From NCBI RefSeq assembly GCF_009859475.1, contig NZ_CP044549.1, positions 3,720,001 through 3,784,000 of the forward strand: DNA of 64,000 nt, written 5' to 3'. The translations under genes were made by a program, and so were the position numbers. Shown piece by piece: positions 36,875 through 45,764 of the stretch. Source of the stretch: Hydrogenophaga sp. BPS33. Lineage in GTDB: Bacteria > Pseudomonadota > Gammaproteobacteria > Burkholderiales > Burkholderiaceae_C. Numbering within the stretch: position 1 is the first letter of the stretch; each line of letters starts with the position of its first letter. Under the pieces are notes generated by a model. It saw only the letters and a list, made by a program, of their open reading frames with translations. It did no database searches and was not told the origin of the DNA.

Positions 36875-37189
36875 TCAGGCCAACGCCGGCCCTGCGGGAC
36901 GGCCACGCAGGCGCTGCGGCAGCCAGCGCCAACGCGGCACCTCGGCCACCTGTTCCATGGGCAGCGCCTCCATCCGCAACACGGCCGACTGCAGCGCGTA
37001 GACGATCACGCGGTCTTGCGGCCGCGTGAGAAATACGTCGCCAGCGTTCAAGATCACATCCTGCTGGTCATGGTCCAACGTGAGCCACACGGCGCCCTCG
37101 CGGCAGACCAGGCGCAATGCGCCCTGGGGAATGGATTGCAAGGCCCGGCGGGGCATGTTCAGGTCGACGGTCAGGCTTTCGGCGTTCAT
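36875..37189 (-). CDS. DUF2917-family protein
   Basis: 104 residues. It has the DUF2917 pattern: a beta-rich domain with REGAVWLTLDHDQQDVILNAGDVFLTRPQDRVIVYAL and a basic Pro/Arg tail. AGGAG lies 7 bp upstream of the ATG. The family is found almost only in Beta- and Gammaproteobacteria, often divergent from a GcvA-like LysR gene as here; its biochemical role is not known to me. A cupin-like sensor fold is suggested by the predicted strands (inference). Confidence 0.8.
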   Translation of the reverse strand: MNAESLTVDLNMPRRALQSIPQGALRLVCREGAVWLTLDHDQQDVILNAGDVFLTRPQDRVIVYALQSAVLRMEALPMEQVAEVPRWRWLPQRLRGRPAGPALA

Positions 37190-37250
37190 GAAGAGACTCC
37201 TTTCGCATCAGGTATGCGCATGACTTTACGGAGCCCTCCTATACTTCACA

Positions 37251-37269
37251 AACGTTCATTTCGAATGTT
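37251..37269. promoter_or_regulatory. Palindrome in the DUF2917–LysR divergent region
   Basis: AACGTTC (37251–37257) and GAATGTT (37263–37269) form an inverted repeat with one mismatch and a 5-bp spacer. The element covers the first candidate ATG of the lysR gene (37265), which suggests that lysR actually starts further downstream (37274 or 37319) or that the regulator represses itself at its start. LysR binding is inferred. Confidence 0.4.
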
Positions 37270-38209
37270 TCGCATGCCATTCAAGAATGTGAAAACCGAA
37301 CCTCTCGCGCGCTCGCAAATGCTGCGGCTGGACCTGCTGCCCTGCTTCGATGCGGCAGCACGCACCCTGAGCTTCACGCAGGCCGCACACGAGCTCAACC
37401 TCACACAATCGGCGGTGAGCCGGCAGATCCAGTTGCTCGAAGACAGTCTGGGCACACCGCTGTTCGAGCGGCGCCACCGAGCGCTCGCCCTCACCGAAGC
37501 TGGCGAGGTGATGCAACGCGCCACCCGCGACGCGCTGGAGCGCTTGCGCGACGCTGCGGCACGCGTGCGCCCTGGCCCGGGTCTGCGTCAGGTGGCCATG
37601 ACCTGCACGCAGGGCTTCGCCTCGCTCTGGCTCATCCCGCGGCTCGCGCGCTTCGCCGCTGACCATCCACAGGTGGACGTGCGCATCTCGGCCACCATGG
37701 ACATCATGGATCTCGAACGCCATAGGCTCGACGTCGCAGTGCGCTTCGTGCCTTCCAGCGCCGGCCGCGGCAAGGCGCTGTTCGAAGAAACCGTGTTGCC
37801 CCTGTGCGCGCCCGCGTTGCTGCGCGACAAAGCCGCTCCGCTGCGCCAGCCCGCCGATCTCGCGCGCCACACCTTGCTGACCGTGGAACGACCGGCCGGG
37901 CACGTCATCACGTCGGACTGGGCCCCGTGGTTCCAGGTGATGGGCTTGCAAGAGATGCGAATGAAGAATGCCGTGCAGTTCACGCAGTACGCCGACGCGG
38001 TCACCGCGGCCGTGGCCGGACAAGGCGTGGTGATCGGCCGCCTGCCCTTGCTGCAGTCGCTGATCGACGAAAAAAAACTGGTGGCACCCTTTCGCAGCGG
38101 CGCGGCCACACAGCGCGGCTATTACGTGGAGCTTGCGGCCCACGCCCACAACAACCCCGACGCGCAGGATTTCGCGAACTGGCTGCGCGCCGAGGCCGAA
38201 CGCGGATGA
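37265..38209 (+). CDS. LysR-family regulator, GcvA-like
   Basis: 314 residues from 37265; starts at 37274 or 37319 are also possible. The N-terminal HTH is LPCFDAAARTLSFTQAAHELNLTQSAVSRQIQLLEDSLGTPLFERRHRALAL in pieces typical of GcvA-type LysR proteins. The type-2 periplasmic-binding effector domain follows (about 95–300), with VAMTCTQGFASLWLIPRLARF and RLDVAVRF. Divergent from the DUF2917 gene, which is probably its target. Inducer unknown. Confidence 0.88.
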   Translation: MFRMPFKNVKTEPLARSQMLRLDLLPCFDAAARTLSFTQAAHELNLTQSAVSRQIQLLEDSLGTPLFERRHRALALTEAGEVMQRATRDALERLRDAAARVRPGPGLRQVAMTCTQGFASLWLIPRLARFAADHPQVDVRISATMDIMDLERHRLDVAVRFVPSSAGRGKALFEETVLPLCAPALLRDKAAPLRQPADLARHTLLTVERPAGHVITSDWAPWFQVMGLQEMRMKNAVQFTQYADAVTAAVAGQGVVIGRLPLLQSLIDEKKLVAPFRSGAATQRGYYVELAAHAHNNPDAQDFANWLRAEAERG

Positions 38210-38223
38210 GAGAATCCGCGCCC

Positions 38224-38862
38224 ATGACGCCTACCCAGATCGAAGCCTTCTTCGCCACGCTCAAGGCCGCCAACCCAACCCCGCAGACCGAGCTGGAGTA
38301 CACCAGCGTGTTCGAGCTGCTCACTGCGGTGCTGCTCTCCGCGCAAGCGACCGACGTGGGCGTCAACAAGGCCACGCGCAAGCTGTTTCCGGTGGCCAAC
38401 ACGCCGCAGGCCATACTCGACCTGGGCCTCGAAGGCCTGGAGAGCCATATCAAAACCATCGGCCTCTACCGCAGCAAGGCCAAACACCTGATGCAGACCT
38501 GCCGCATGCTGGTGGAGCAGCACGGCGGCGAGGTACCAGGCACCCGCGAGGCGCTCGAAGCCTTGCCGGGCGTGGGCCGCAAGACCGCCAACGTGGTGCT
38601 CAACGTGGCTTTTGGCGAGCCCACCATGGCGGTGGACACGCACATCTTTCGCGTCAGCAACCGCACCGGCCTGGCGCCGGGCAAGACACCGCTGGCGGTC
38701 GAGCTGCAGTTGATGAAACGCGTGCCGCCCGCCTACGCCGTGGACTCGCACCACTGGCTCATCCTGCACGGGCGCTATGTCTGCCAGGCGCGCAAGCCGC
38801 TGTGCCCGCGCTGCGCGGTCTCGGCCTGGTGCGGCTTCAAGGACAAAACCGTCAACCTTTGA
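38224..38862 (+). CDS. nth: Endonuclease III
   Basis: 212 residues. The helix-hairpin-helix ALPGVGRKTANVVL carries the catalytic Lys120, and Asp138 lies in AVDTHIFRVSNR; both fall exactly at E. coli numbering with the start at 38224, which supports it over an ATG at 38206 that overlaps the lysR stop (ATGA). The [4Fe-4S] ligands C-x6-C-x2-C-x5-C are in CQARKPLCPRCAVSAWC. A bifunctional DNA glycosylase/AP lyase for oxidised pyrimidines. A hairpin overlapping its stop codon probably ends the transcript. Confidence 0.96.
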   Translation: MTPTQIEAFFATLKAANPTPQTELEYTSVFELLTAVLLSAQATDVGVNKATRKLFPVANTPQAILDLGLEGLESHIKTIGLYRSKAKHLMQTCRMLVEQHGGEVPGTREALEALPGVGRKTANVVLNVAFGEPTMAVDTHIFRVSNRTGLAPGKTPLAVELQLMKRVPPAYAVDSHHWLILHGRYVCQARKPLCPRCAVSAWCGFKDKTVNL

Positions 38863-38876
38863 CTGACGGTTCTTCC
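38847..38876 (+). terminator. Terminator-like hairpin at the nth stop codon
   Basis: AACCGTCA (38847–38854) and TGACGGTT (38864–38871) pair around a 9-nt loop that contains the nth stop codon. The sequence continues CTTCCTCC, so the T-run is weak. It separates nth from the PhnD-like gene. Confidence 0.5.
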
Positions 38877-38982
38877 TCCGGCCTTCCGCCGAGTTAGATG
38901 AACGGCACGTTCGTCGTCAACCGGCCATTCGACCTTCTTCCACCCGGCCAAGATGACGGCCTCCATGGACATCGCACCGAAC

Positions 38983-39795
38983 ATGAAAGCACTGCATCTC
39001 TGCGCCGCACTGGCCTTGGCCATGAGCGCGAGCGCCTTGCACGCCAAGGACCTGATCCTGGCGATCAGCGAAGGCACCTCCGGCGGCACCGACCACGCGC
39101 GCGTGATTGCCAAGTACCAGGGCCTGGCCGATGTGATCGGCAAGAGCATCAACCAGAAGGTGAACGTGGTGTTCATCCGCGAATTCGCCTCGCTCGAAGA
39201 AGGCATGAAGGCCCGCCGCTTCTCGCTGGCGATGGCACGCCCGAGCGACTTTCCTGCGCGCGGCATGCGCGACTACGGCTACAAATACGTGGCCTCGGCC
39301 AAGCCCGATGGTCAATGCCTGATCGTGGTGCCCAAGGAGTCGGACTACAAGACCCTGGCCGACATCAAAGGCAAGCGCATCGTGCTGCCCGAAATCGCCG
39401 CCTACATGGCCAAGTTCTGCGCCTCGGCGCTGCGCGACGAAGGCATCGACATTGCCAAGGAAAAGGTGCAGCGCGTGCGCGAGCAGGCAGCCGTGCCGTT
39501 CTACCTCACCAACAAGTTCGCCGACGTGGGCGGCGTGGCTTCTTACTCGGGCGTGGCCAAGTCGCTCGACAAGACCGGCCAGCGCGTGCTGTTCACCAGC
39601 GCGTCGCAGCCCTACTTCCCGTTGATCGCGGACCGCGAGTTCACCGCCGCACAGATCGACGCCATGCAGCGCGCCCTGCGCGCCCTGCCCGAGAGCGAGG
39701 CGGGCCAGGACGTGCTCAAGAGCGTGGGCATCAAGGCCTTCGACACCACCGCCGAGAAGAAGCTGGGCGAATTGCTGGGTTGGCTTGGCTTGTAA
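38983..39795 (+). CDS. PhnD-like periplasmic substrate-binding protein, orphan
   Basis: 270 residues from ATG 38983, which gives a clean signal peptide MKALHLCAALALAMSASALHA; two in-frame ATGs upstream (38953, 38965) would only lengthen it. The mature part has LAISEGTSGGTDHARVIAKYQGLADVIG and MARPSDFPARGMRDYGYKYVASAKPDGQCLIVV, with KGKRIVLPEIAAYMAKFCASALR as in phosphate/phosphonate-type PBPs (PhnD family). No ATPase or permease gene is adjacent. It may serve a distant importer or a sensor protein (inference). Confidence 0.82.
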   Translation: MKALHLCAALALAMSASALHAKDLILAISEGTSGGTDHARVIAKYQGLADVIGKSINQKVNVVFIREFASLEEGMKARRFSLAMARPSDFPARGMRDYGYKYVASAKPDGQCLIVVPKESDYKTLADIKGKRIVLPEIAAYMAKFCASALRDEGIDIAKEKVQRVREQAAVPFYLTNKFADVGGVASYSGVAKSLDKTGQRVLFTSASQPYFPLIADREFTAAQIDAMQRALRALPESEAGQDVLKSVGIKAFDTTAEKKLGELLGWLGL

Positions 39796-39808
39796 ACACC
39801 CGGCACGC

Positions 39809-40101
39809 TCAGACATCGCCATCGTCGGTGCAATTGCCCCAGGTACCCGCATTGGCAACCTTGAGCAACGGTGAGGCGTTGCCCGACATGGCCAGTTCGT
39901 CCGCAGCAGCCACCCGTGCGCAACCAAAGCGCGCCATGTTCTTCGACGTCAGCCGCGCCGACGGTCCCGCGATTACCACCACGCCGGTGGCCGGTTCCCC
40001 GTTGCCCCACACGGGCGCTGCCATCGAACTCATGCCGGGCGCATAGCCGTCTGCGGCAAGACGGTGCGGCTCTCGACCGTTGCGATCTGGCGCTCGTGCC
40101 T
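39809..40101 (-). pseudogene. 3' remnant of an IclR-family regulator gene
   Basis: The minus-strand frame ending at 39809 encodes DGYAPGMSSMAAPVWGNGEP, ATGVVVIAGPSARLTSKNMA and ARVAAADELAMSGNASPLL, an unmistakable C-terminal half of an IclR effector domain (GM.S.AAPV…G.V.IAGPS.RL). About 95 residues remain of a usual 250–270; the DNA-binding half is missing. The frame is lost where the first Kelch gene ends at 40102, so the array probably replaced the 5' part of the regulator gene. This 306-bp stretch holds nothing else. Confidence 0.75.
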
Positions 40102-41484
40102 TCAAGGTACATAGCGTTCGCACGAGCCAACGACAATTCGACCGGCAACGCCGCTGGCCATCAAGACGCTGCCGTCCCCGAGCAAGGCTGCCGCGGCCCT
40201 GTGGCGCCCCGCCTCCATTGGCGCAGCGGCGGTCCAGACATTGACGTCGGGGTTGTAGATCTCGGCGGTGTTCTGGCTCGATCCACCGGCCAGCAGCACG
40301 CGTCCATCGGACAGCATGGTGAGCATATACGCCGCGCTGCTGCTGGTCCTCAGGCTCGTGGTCCAGGTCGATGTGCGGGGGTAGAAGCGGCGCGTCATGG
40401 TGCTGTTGTTGGAAACGATCAACACGCTTCCATCGTCGAGCAGCAGACCCTGCTCTCCGAACTCGCTGCCGGCGTAAGGAATCGCCCGGGTGGCGCTACC
40501 GTCCACCGCGTAGAACTCCGCCGTGGTCACCGGGCCCGATGCATTGGATCCACCCACCAGCATCAAGGTGGTGCCACCCGCCAACAGCACCCCCACGGCT
40601 GCAATTCGCGGGGTGGACATAGGCGTTGGCAACAGTGTCCAGGTCTCCTTGCCCGGGTCGTACAGTTCGACCGTATCGTGGACCTCATCCAAGGACTCGG
40701 TGTTTCCGCTTCCACCTGCGACCAGCACCTTGCCGCCGGGAAGCAGTTGGACGGTCGAGAAGGCGCGCCGCTTGTTCAGACTGGTGGTTGGCGTCCAGGC
40801 ATTGGCGGCAGGATCGTATATCTCTGCCTGATCGTTGCTGGCATTTCCGCCAAACACCATCACGCGCCCCCCGGACAAGGTCACTGCCGACGGCAATGCA
40901 CGCGCCAGTTGCATGGAAGCGGCTGCAAGCCAGGTCGCCGTCGTGCTGTCAAAGATCTCCGCCGATGCAGTGGCATTCGGACCATCCGATCCCCCAGCGA
41001 CGAGGAACCGACCATTGCGCAGCGATGAGATAGTGGCACCCTGTCTCGGAATGGCCATCCGTGCCGCGGGGAACCATGCACCCCGCCCCGTGACGGTGAT
41101 GCGCACCTGCGTGTCCGCAAAGCCCTTGTTGTTGGTCGCCACCACGAGGTGCGTGCCTTGCCGCTTCAGCTTGGTCGGCGTGCCCGAGATCACCCCGGTT
41201 TGCGCATTCAGCGTCAGCCCAGCCGGTAGCGGCGGGAAGACCGTGAACCTGGGTGCGGTGTGGCCGGGAGGGGGTGGGTTGGGAGGGGCCGGCTGCGGCT
41301 TGTTGGGCGTGATGGCTTCACCCACGAAGTACAGTGCCTGCTCGGGGTCGTAGCTCAGGTCGGCACCACCGCCGCACGCTGTGAGCCACGTGGGCAACGC
41401 GACTGCTGCGGGTAAGGTCAACAACAGACGGCGATTGCGTTGAGTGGGTACTGCCGCGAGAGGGGAAAGGATGGGAAGGGTCAT
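40102..41484 (-). CDS. Kelch/Ig-like lipoprotein 1 of a tandem array
   Basis: 460 residues. An N-terminal signal with twin arginines (TQRNRRLLLTLPAAVALP) ends in the lipobox LTAC (Cys37). A Pro-rich linker (PNKPQPAPPNPPPPGHTAP) leads into a putative Ig-like (He_PIG) domain, FPPLPAGLTLNAQTGVISGTPT. From about residue 140 a Kelch/galactose-oxidase-like beta-propeller follows, with repeats such as NGRFLVAGGSDG, SGGRVMVFGGNAS, PGGKVLVAGGSGN, SDGRVLLAGGSSQ. A surface or periplasmic lipoprotein; ligand unknown. It ends CERYVP. The most divergent of the three copies and the one next to the IclR remnant. Confidence 0.85.
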   Translation of the reverse strand: MTLPILSPLAAVPTQRNRRLLLTLPAAVALPTWLTACGGGADLSYDPEQALYFVGEAITPNKPQPAPPNPPPPGHTAPRFTVFPPLPAGLTLNAQTGVISGTPTKLKRQGTHLVVATNNKGFADTQVRITVTGRGAWFPAARMAIPRQGATISSLRNGRFLVAGGSDGPNATASAEIFDSTTATWLAAASMQLARALPSAVTLSGGRVMVFGGNASNDQAEIYDPAANAWTPTTSLNKRRAFSTVQLLPGGKVLVAGGSGNTESLDEVHDTVELYDPGKETWTLLPTPMSTPRIAAVGVLLAGGTTLMLVGGSNASGPVTTAEFYAVDGSATRAIPYAGSEFGEQGLLLDDGSVLIVSNNSTMTRRFYPRTSTWTTSLRTSSSAAYMLTMLSDGRVLLAGGSSQNTAEIYNPDVNVWTAAAPMEAGRHRAAAALLGDGSVLMASGVAGRIVVGSCERYVP

Positions 41485-41561
41485 GGCTTGAAACTCCTGG
41501 TGGGTAATCAAAGACAAGTGAGACCGACACCCGCACCCGAGAGCAACGGCCTCTTGTGGAA

Positions 41562-42947
41562 TCAAGGTAGGTAGCGTTCGCTCGCGTCGACGGAGGCGTC
41601 GCCTGACTTGCCGCCAACCAGCAGCACGCTGCCGTCGCCCAGCAAGGCGGCCGCCGCCCCAAAACGCCTGACGTCCATAGGTGTCGCGGTGGTCCACTGA
41701 TTCACGTCCGGGTTGTAGATCTCGGCCGCGCTGGAGGGCAGCCCCCCGCCGTCCATCAGCACGCGACCGTCGGCCAGCAGCGTCAGCGTGTAGAAGGAGC
41801 GTCGGCCGTGCACCGCTGTGCTCGTGGTCCAGGTCGAGGTGGTGGGGTGGTAGCGCCTGGACTGCTCACTGCCGTCGGTCGTGACCAGCACGCTGCCATC
41901 GTCCAGCTTCACCGCCTTGTAGCTGTTGCCCTCCACACCGTAGGGAATCACCTTGGTCGCACTGCCATTCACCTTGTAGAGCTCGGCCGTCCCAACCCCG
42001 TCGCCACCCGCCACCAGCAGCGTCTTGCCATCGGGCAGCAGTGCAGCCGCGTGCCGCGCTCGCGGCGTCGACAGCCGCGTGAGCAACGGGGTCCAGACGC
42101 CTTCGGCGGGGTCATACAGTTCGGCGGTATCGTGGAAGTTTTCATTGCCGCTGCTGAGGGTGATGCCCCCCACGACCAACACCTTGCCACTGGCCAGCAG
42201 ATGGGCCGTACAAAAAGCGCGCGTTTCGTTCGTTTGGCCCGCCGCCGTCCAGGTATTGGCAACCGGGTCGTAAAGCTCCGACCCGCCGACGTCGGCATTG
42301 ACATTTCGTCCGGCCACGACCAGCACGCGCCCATCGCGCAGCGTCACGGCCACGTGGAAGGCCCGGGCCTCCAGCATGGAAGCCGCTGCGCTCCACGTGG
42401 CCGTGGAGGGATCGTAGATCTGTGCCGAAGCGGTCGCGCCTTCATTTCTCTGTCCACCGGCGACCAGGAACTTGCCACCAGGAAGCGGCGAAATGCTCGC
42501 GAAGGCTCTGGCGCCCGGCACGGGTGCAACCGGACTCCAGGAGCCCCGCCCCGTGACGGTGATGCGCACCTGCGTGTCCGCAAAGCCTTTGTTGTTGGTC
42601 GCCACCACGAGGTGCGTGCCTTGCCGCTTCAGCTTGGTCGGCGTGCCCGAGATCACCCCGGTCTGCGCATTCAACGTCAGCCCAGCCGGTAGCGGCGGGA
42701 AGACCGTGAACCTAGGTGCGGTGTGGCCGGGAGGGGGTGGGTTGGGAGGGGCCGGCTGCGGCTTGTTGGGCGTGATGGCTTCACCCACGAAGTACAGCGC
42801 CTGCTCGGTGTCGTAGCTCAGGTCGGCACCGCCGCCGCACGCTGTGAGCCACGTGGGCAACGCGCAAGCCGCTGGCAACGTCAACAACAACCGCCGATTG
42901 CGTTGGGGTTCCGATGCCGTGAAAGGGGAAACGAACAAGTGGGTCAT
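41562..42947 (-). CDS. Kelch/Ig-like lipoprotein 2 of a tandem array
   Basis: 461 residues with the same layout as its neighbours: signal QRNRRLLLTLPAACALP, lipobox LTAC (Cys37), the GGGADLSYDTEQALYFVGEA segment, Pro-rich linker, Ig-like domain and a Kelch propeller from about residue 140 (SPLPGGKFLVAGGQ, RDGRVLVVAGRNV, ASGKVLVVGGITL, PDGKTLLVAGGDG, ADGRVLMDGGGLP, GDGSVLLVGGKSG). Residues about 37–135 are nearly identical to copies 1 and 3, while the propeller differs at many positions. 77 bp separate it from copy 1. Confidence 0.86.
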   Translation of the reverse strand: MTHLFVSPFTASEPQRNRRLLLTLPAACALPTWLTACGGGADLSYDTEQALYFVGEAITPNKPQPAPPNPPPPGHTAPRFTVFPPLPAGLTLNAQTGVISGTPTKLKRQGTHLVVATNNKGFADTQVRITVTGRGSWSPVAPVPGARAFASISPLPGGKFLVAGGQRNEGATASAQIYDPSTATWSAAASMLEARAFHVAVTLRDGRVLVVAGRNVNADVGGSELYDPVANTWTAAGQTNETRAFCTAHLLASGKVLVVGGITLSSGNENFHDTAELYDPAEGVWTPLLTRLSTPRARHAAALLPDGKTLLVAGGDGVGTAELYKVNGSATKVIPYGVEGNSYKAVKLDDGSVLVTTDGSEQSRRYHPTTSTWTTSTAVHGRRSFYTLTLLADGRVLMDGGGLPSSAAEIYNPDVNQWTTATPMDVRRFGAAAALLGDGSVLLVGGKSGDASVDASERYLP

Positions 42948-42995
42948 GGCAAGCTCCATTCAGACGACTGCACGCGGACATTGGCCTCAAACCGT

Positions 42996-44387
42996 TCAAG
43001 GTATGTAACGCTCACTCGCGTCGACGAGACCTTCGTCTCCACCGCCGCTCACCATCAGCACGCTGCCGTCGGCCAACAAGGTCGCGACGGCCCATTGGCG
43101 CGCGGCGGCCATGGGCGCAGCGGCAGACCAGCGATTGACGTCCGGGTTGTAGACCTCGGCGGTGTTCGAAACCGAACCACCCGCCATCAACACGCGGCCA
43201 TCGGCCAGCACCGTCACGGTGGGAAAATTGCGCCCCCCGCCCAGCAAGGCGCTCGTGGTCCAACTTGAATTGGCGGGGTTGAAACGCTTGGACTGGTCGC
43301 TGCCGCTGGAGACGACCAACACGCTGCCGTCGTCCAGTTTCACCGCCTGGTGTGCCTGGCCTTGCACGCCATAGGGGATGACTTTGGTGGCGCTGCCATC
43401 CACCTTGTAGAGCTCGGCGGAAGTGATGTCTGCGCCGCCGGCCACCAGCAGCGTCTTGCCATCCGGCAGCAGTGCAGCCGCGTGCCCCACGCGCGGCGCC
43501 GACAACGGTGTTGGCAACAGCGTCCAGACTCCTGTGATGGGGTCATACACCTCGGCGGTGCTGAGGGGATCGTATGCGCCGCTGGTCATATTGAGGCCAC
43601 CGACAACCAACACCTTGCCACTGGGCAGCAGATGGGCCGTGAAAAAATTGCGCGACACGTTCATGCTGCCGGTCGCGGCCCAGGTATCGGCGACAGGGTC
43701 ATAAAGCTCCGTTGCGCGGGACTGGAAGTCGTAGCCGTAACCGCCCATGACCATGACACGGCCATTGCGCAGTGTCACAGACACGGGGGTATCGCGGCGG
43801 TTCAACATGGGCGCCGCCGAACGCCAAGTGGCCGACGCCGCGTCGTAGATTTCGGCCGAATCGGTCGCACCGTTCCAGCCTCCACCAGCCAGTCCGCCAG
43901 CGACCAGAAACTTACCTCCCGGAAGCGGCGAGATACAGGCCGCCTGTCTGGCGTCGGGCACCGTTGCAACAGGAACCCATGCGCCCCGCCCCGTGACGGT
44001 GATGCGCACCTGCGTGTCCGCAAAGCCCTTGTTGTTGGTCGCCACCACGAGGTGCGTGCCTTGCCGCTTCAGCTTGGTCGGCGTGCCCGAGATCACCCCG
44101 GTTTGCGCATTCAGCGTCAAGCCAGCAGGTAGCGGCGGGAAGACCGTGAACTTGGGCGCGGTGTGGCCCGGAGGGGGTGGGTTGGGAGGGGCCGGCTCCG
44201 GCTTGTTGGGCGTGATGGCTTCACCCACGAAGTACAGCGCCTGCTCCGTGTCGTAACTCAGATCGGCGCCACCACCGCAAGCACTGAGCAACGATGGCAG
44301 CGCAGCGGCCGCTGGCAACGTCAACAACAGACGGCGGTTGCGCTGGGTGGGGACCGCCGTGGATGGGGAAACGATGGAACGGGTCAT
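42996..44387 (-). CDS. Kelch/Ig-like lipoprotein 3 of a tandem array
   Basis: 463 residues. Signal TQRNRRLLLTLPAAAALP with lipobox LSAC (Cys37), the invariant linker and Ig-like domain, then a Kelch propeller (SPLPGGKFLVAGGLAGG, RNGRVMVMGGYGYD, PSGKVLVVGGLNM, PDGKTLLVAGGAD, ADGRVLMAGGSVS, ADGSVLMVSGGGD) ending ERYIP. First gene of the array in transcription order. Its promoter should lie in 44388–44581; an IS4-family element inserted 195 bp upstream of the start may have changed its expression (inference). Confidence 0.86.
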   Translation of the reverse strand: MTRSIVSPSTAVPTQRNRRLLLTLPAAAALPSLLSACGGGADLSYDTEQALYFVGEAITPNKPEPAPPNPPPPGHTAPKFTVFPPLPAGLTLNAQTGVISGTPTKLKRQGTHLVVATNNKGFADTQVRITVTGRGAWVPVATVPDARQAACISPLPGGKFLVAGGLAGGGWNGATDSAEIYDAASATWRSAAPMLNRRDTPVSVTLRNGRVMVMGGYGYDFQSRATELYDPVADTWAATGSMNVSRNFFTAHLLPSGKVLVVGGLNMTSGAYDPLSTAEVYDPITGVWTLLPTPLSAPRVGHAAALLPDGKTLLVAGGADITSAELYKVDGSATKVIPYGVQGQAHQAVKLDDGSVLVVSSGSDQSKRFNPANSSWTTSALLGGGRNFPTVTVLADGRVLMAGGSVSNTAEVYNPDVNRWSAAAPMAAARQWAVATLLADGSVLMVSGGGDEGLVDASERYIP

Positions 44388-44581
44388 GAGGGGAGCTCCA
44401 GGTAGGCGACTGTGGGAACCCGGACCCGGCAGACAGTGGACTGGGCACCACTGCGGGGTCCGACGATGTGCTTCTGACCACGCTCCATAGGCGCCAAGCC
44501 GTCAGACCCCCTCACGCGCAAAATCTTGCGCCCACAACAGCCTCTTGAACCTCCGCCTCATGGCCGATTTAGATACAGACC

Positions 44582-44599
44582 CACTACTGTCCGGTTAAA
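44582..44599 (+). repeat. IS4-family left inverted repeat
   Basis: CACTACTGTCCGGTTAAA, identical to the inverse of the right end for 18 bp; the next base differs. The transposase stop codon (TAA on the minus strand, 44597–44595) lies inside it. Confidence 0.92.
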
Positions 44600-45764
44600 A
44601 GTCGAACAAATTCAATTGGTTAACGGCGTCGGGCATATCGGTCTGGGACGCGTCGGCCTGCAAGGCGCATGAAATCTCGGTTTTCTCGAAGACCGACACC
44701 GACAAGATCTGTAGACATGTGTAAAGCGAGACATCGAGTTGAAGCTCCTTCTTGACGATGGCAATGAGCACGTAGGTGGCCACGGCACACCACACCTGCG
44801 TCTTCACGGCGTTCTCGCTGTTGCCGAGAAACTTCTTGATGCGCAGATGCTGCTTGATCCATTTGAAGAACAGCTCGACTCGCCAGCGGCTCTTGTACAG
44901 CGCGGCGATCGTCAGCGCCGGCAGCGCCGTGTTGTTGGTCAGGAAGATCAGTGTTTTGCCGGACTCGGGATCCTTGAATCGCACACGCCGCAAATGCTCG
45001 GGATACTTCTTGGCCGAGTAGTGACCGTTGAGCATGACCTGCTGGTCGCTGATGACGCCAGTGCTGCGGTCGGTGGGTGCCGAGTAGACACGTCTGGCAT
45101 CCATCGGCGACTTCGCGCGCGTAACGAAGAAGGCGCCAGCCTGGTGCAGCGCATACAGCCGTGCGAAGTCCACATAGCCGCGATCCATCACGTAGAACGC
45201 ACCGGCCTCGAAACTCAGCATGTCCAGCACGTTCACGTCGTGCAGCTTGCCATCGCTGATGTGGATGAAGGCCGGGATAGCGCCGCGCAGATCCAGCAGC
45301 GTGTGCAGCTTGATGGCCGCCTTGGTCGATCGAAACGGTGCCCAGTCGAACAGGCTCAAGCACAGATCGATGGTGCTGGAGTCCAGCGCATAGACCGTGT
45401 TGTCCAAGTCGACGCCGAGCGCATCGTTCGCGTACAGCTTGCGTGCGCGCCGGATCAGCAAGGCAGCCAGGTCCGACCAGATGCGCCAGTCGCGCGATTC
45501 GTTGGCGTCGGCCAGCGTGGAGCGCTTGACCGCCGAGCGAAACCCCATCGCATACAGCTTGCCGGCATTGGCCGACAAGCTGGCCTCGATGTCGCGCAGA
45601 CTCTCTCGCCAAGTCAGCTGCGCGAAGGCCATCGCCCGGAACTGCTCGGCGCACGACAGCGCTCGCACACCCGAGTTGCCTCCATGGCGCTGCACGATGC
45701 GCGCGAAGCTGGTCCATGGGACGAACTCCATGATCTGAGAAAACAAGGTCTTGCCGATGTGCAC
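44595..45764 (-). CDS. IS4-family transposase (DDE)
   Basis: 389 residues from a GTG at 45764 with GGGGA 6 bp upstream. The DDE catalytic domain shows YALDSSTIDLCLSLFDWAPFR (first Asp), YVMDRGYVDFARLYAL (second Asp) and the Y-(2)-R-(3)-E-(6)-K signature YKSRWRVELFFKWIKQHL (Glu). An N-terminal DUF4372-like segment (LFSQIMEFVPWTSFARIVQRHGG) is typical of this IS4 subgroup. No frameshift is seen, so it is probably active. Confidence 0.95.
   Translation of the reverse strand: MHIGKTLFSQIMEFVPWTSFARIVQRHGGNSGVRALSCAEQFRAMAFAQLTWRESLRDIEASLSANAGKLYAMGFRSAVKRSTLADANESRDWRIWSDLAALLIRRARKLYANDALGVDLDNTVYALDSSTIDLCLSLFDWAPFRSTKAAIKLHTLLDLRGAIPAFIHISDGKLHDVNVLDMLSFEAGAFYVMDRGYVDFARLYALHQAGAFFVTRAKSPMDARRVYSAPTDRSTGVISDQQVMLNGHYSAKKYPEHLRRVRFKDPESGKTLIFLTNNTALPALTIAALYKSRWRVELFFKWIKQHLRIKKFLGNSENAVKTQVWCAVATYVLIAIVKKELQLDVSLYTCLQILSVSVFEKTEISCALQADASQTDMPDAVNQLNLFDF

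Noticed and set aside
40102..44387. CRISPR-like or phage tail-fibre interpretation of the repeated region
   Set aside because: The repeats are 1.4-kb gene duplications with Kelch motifs, not short direct repeats with spacers, and no phage genes are nearby.
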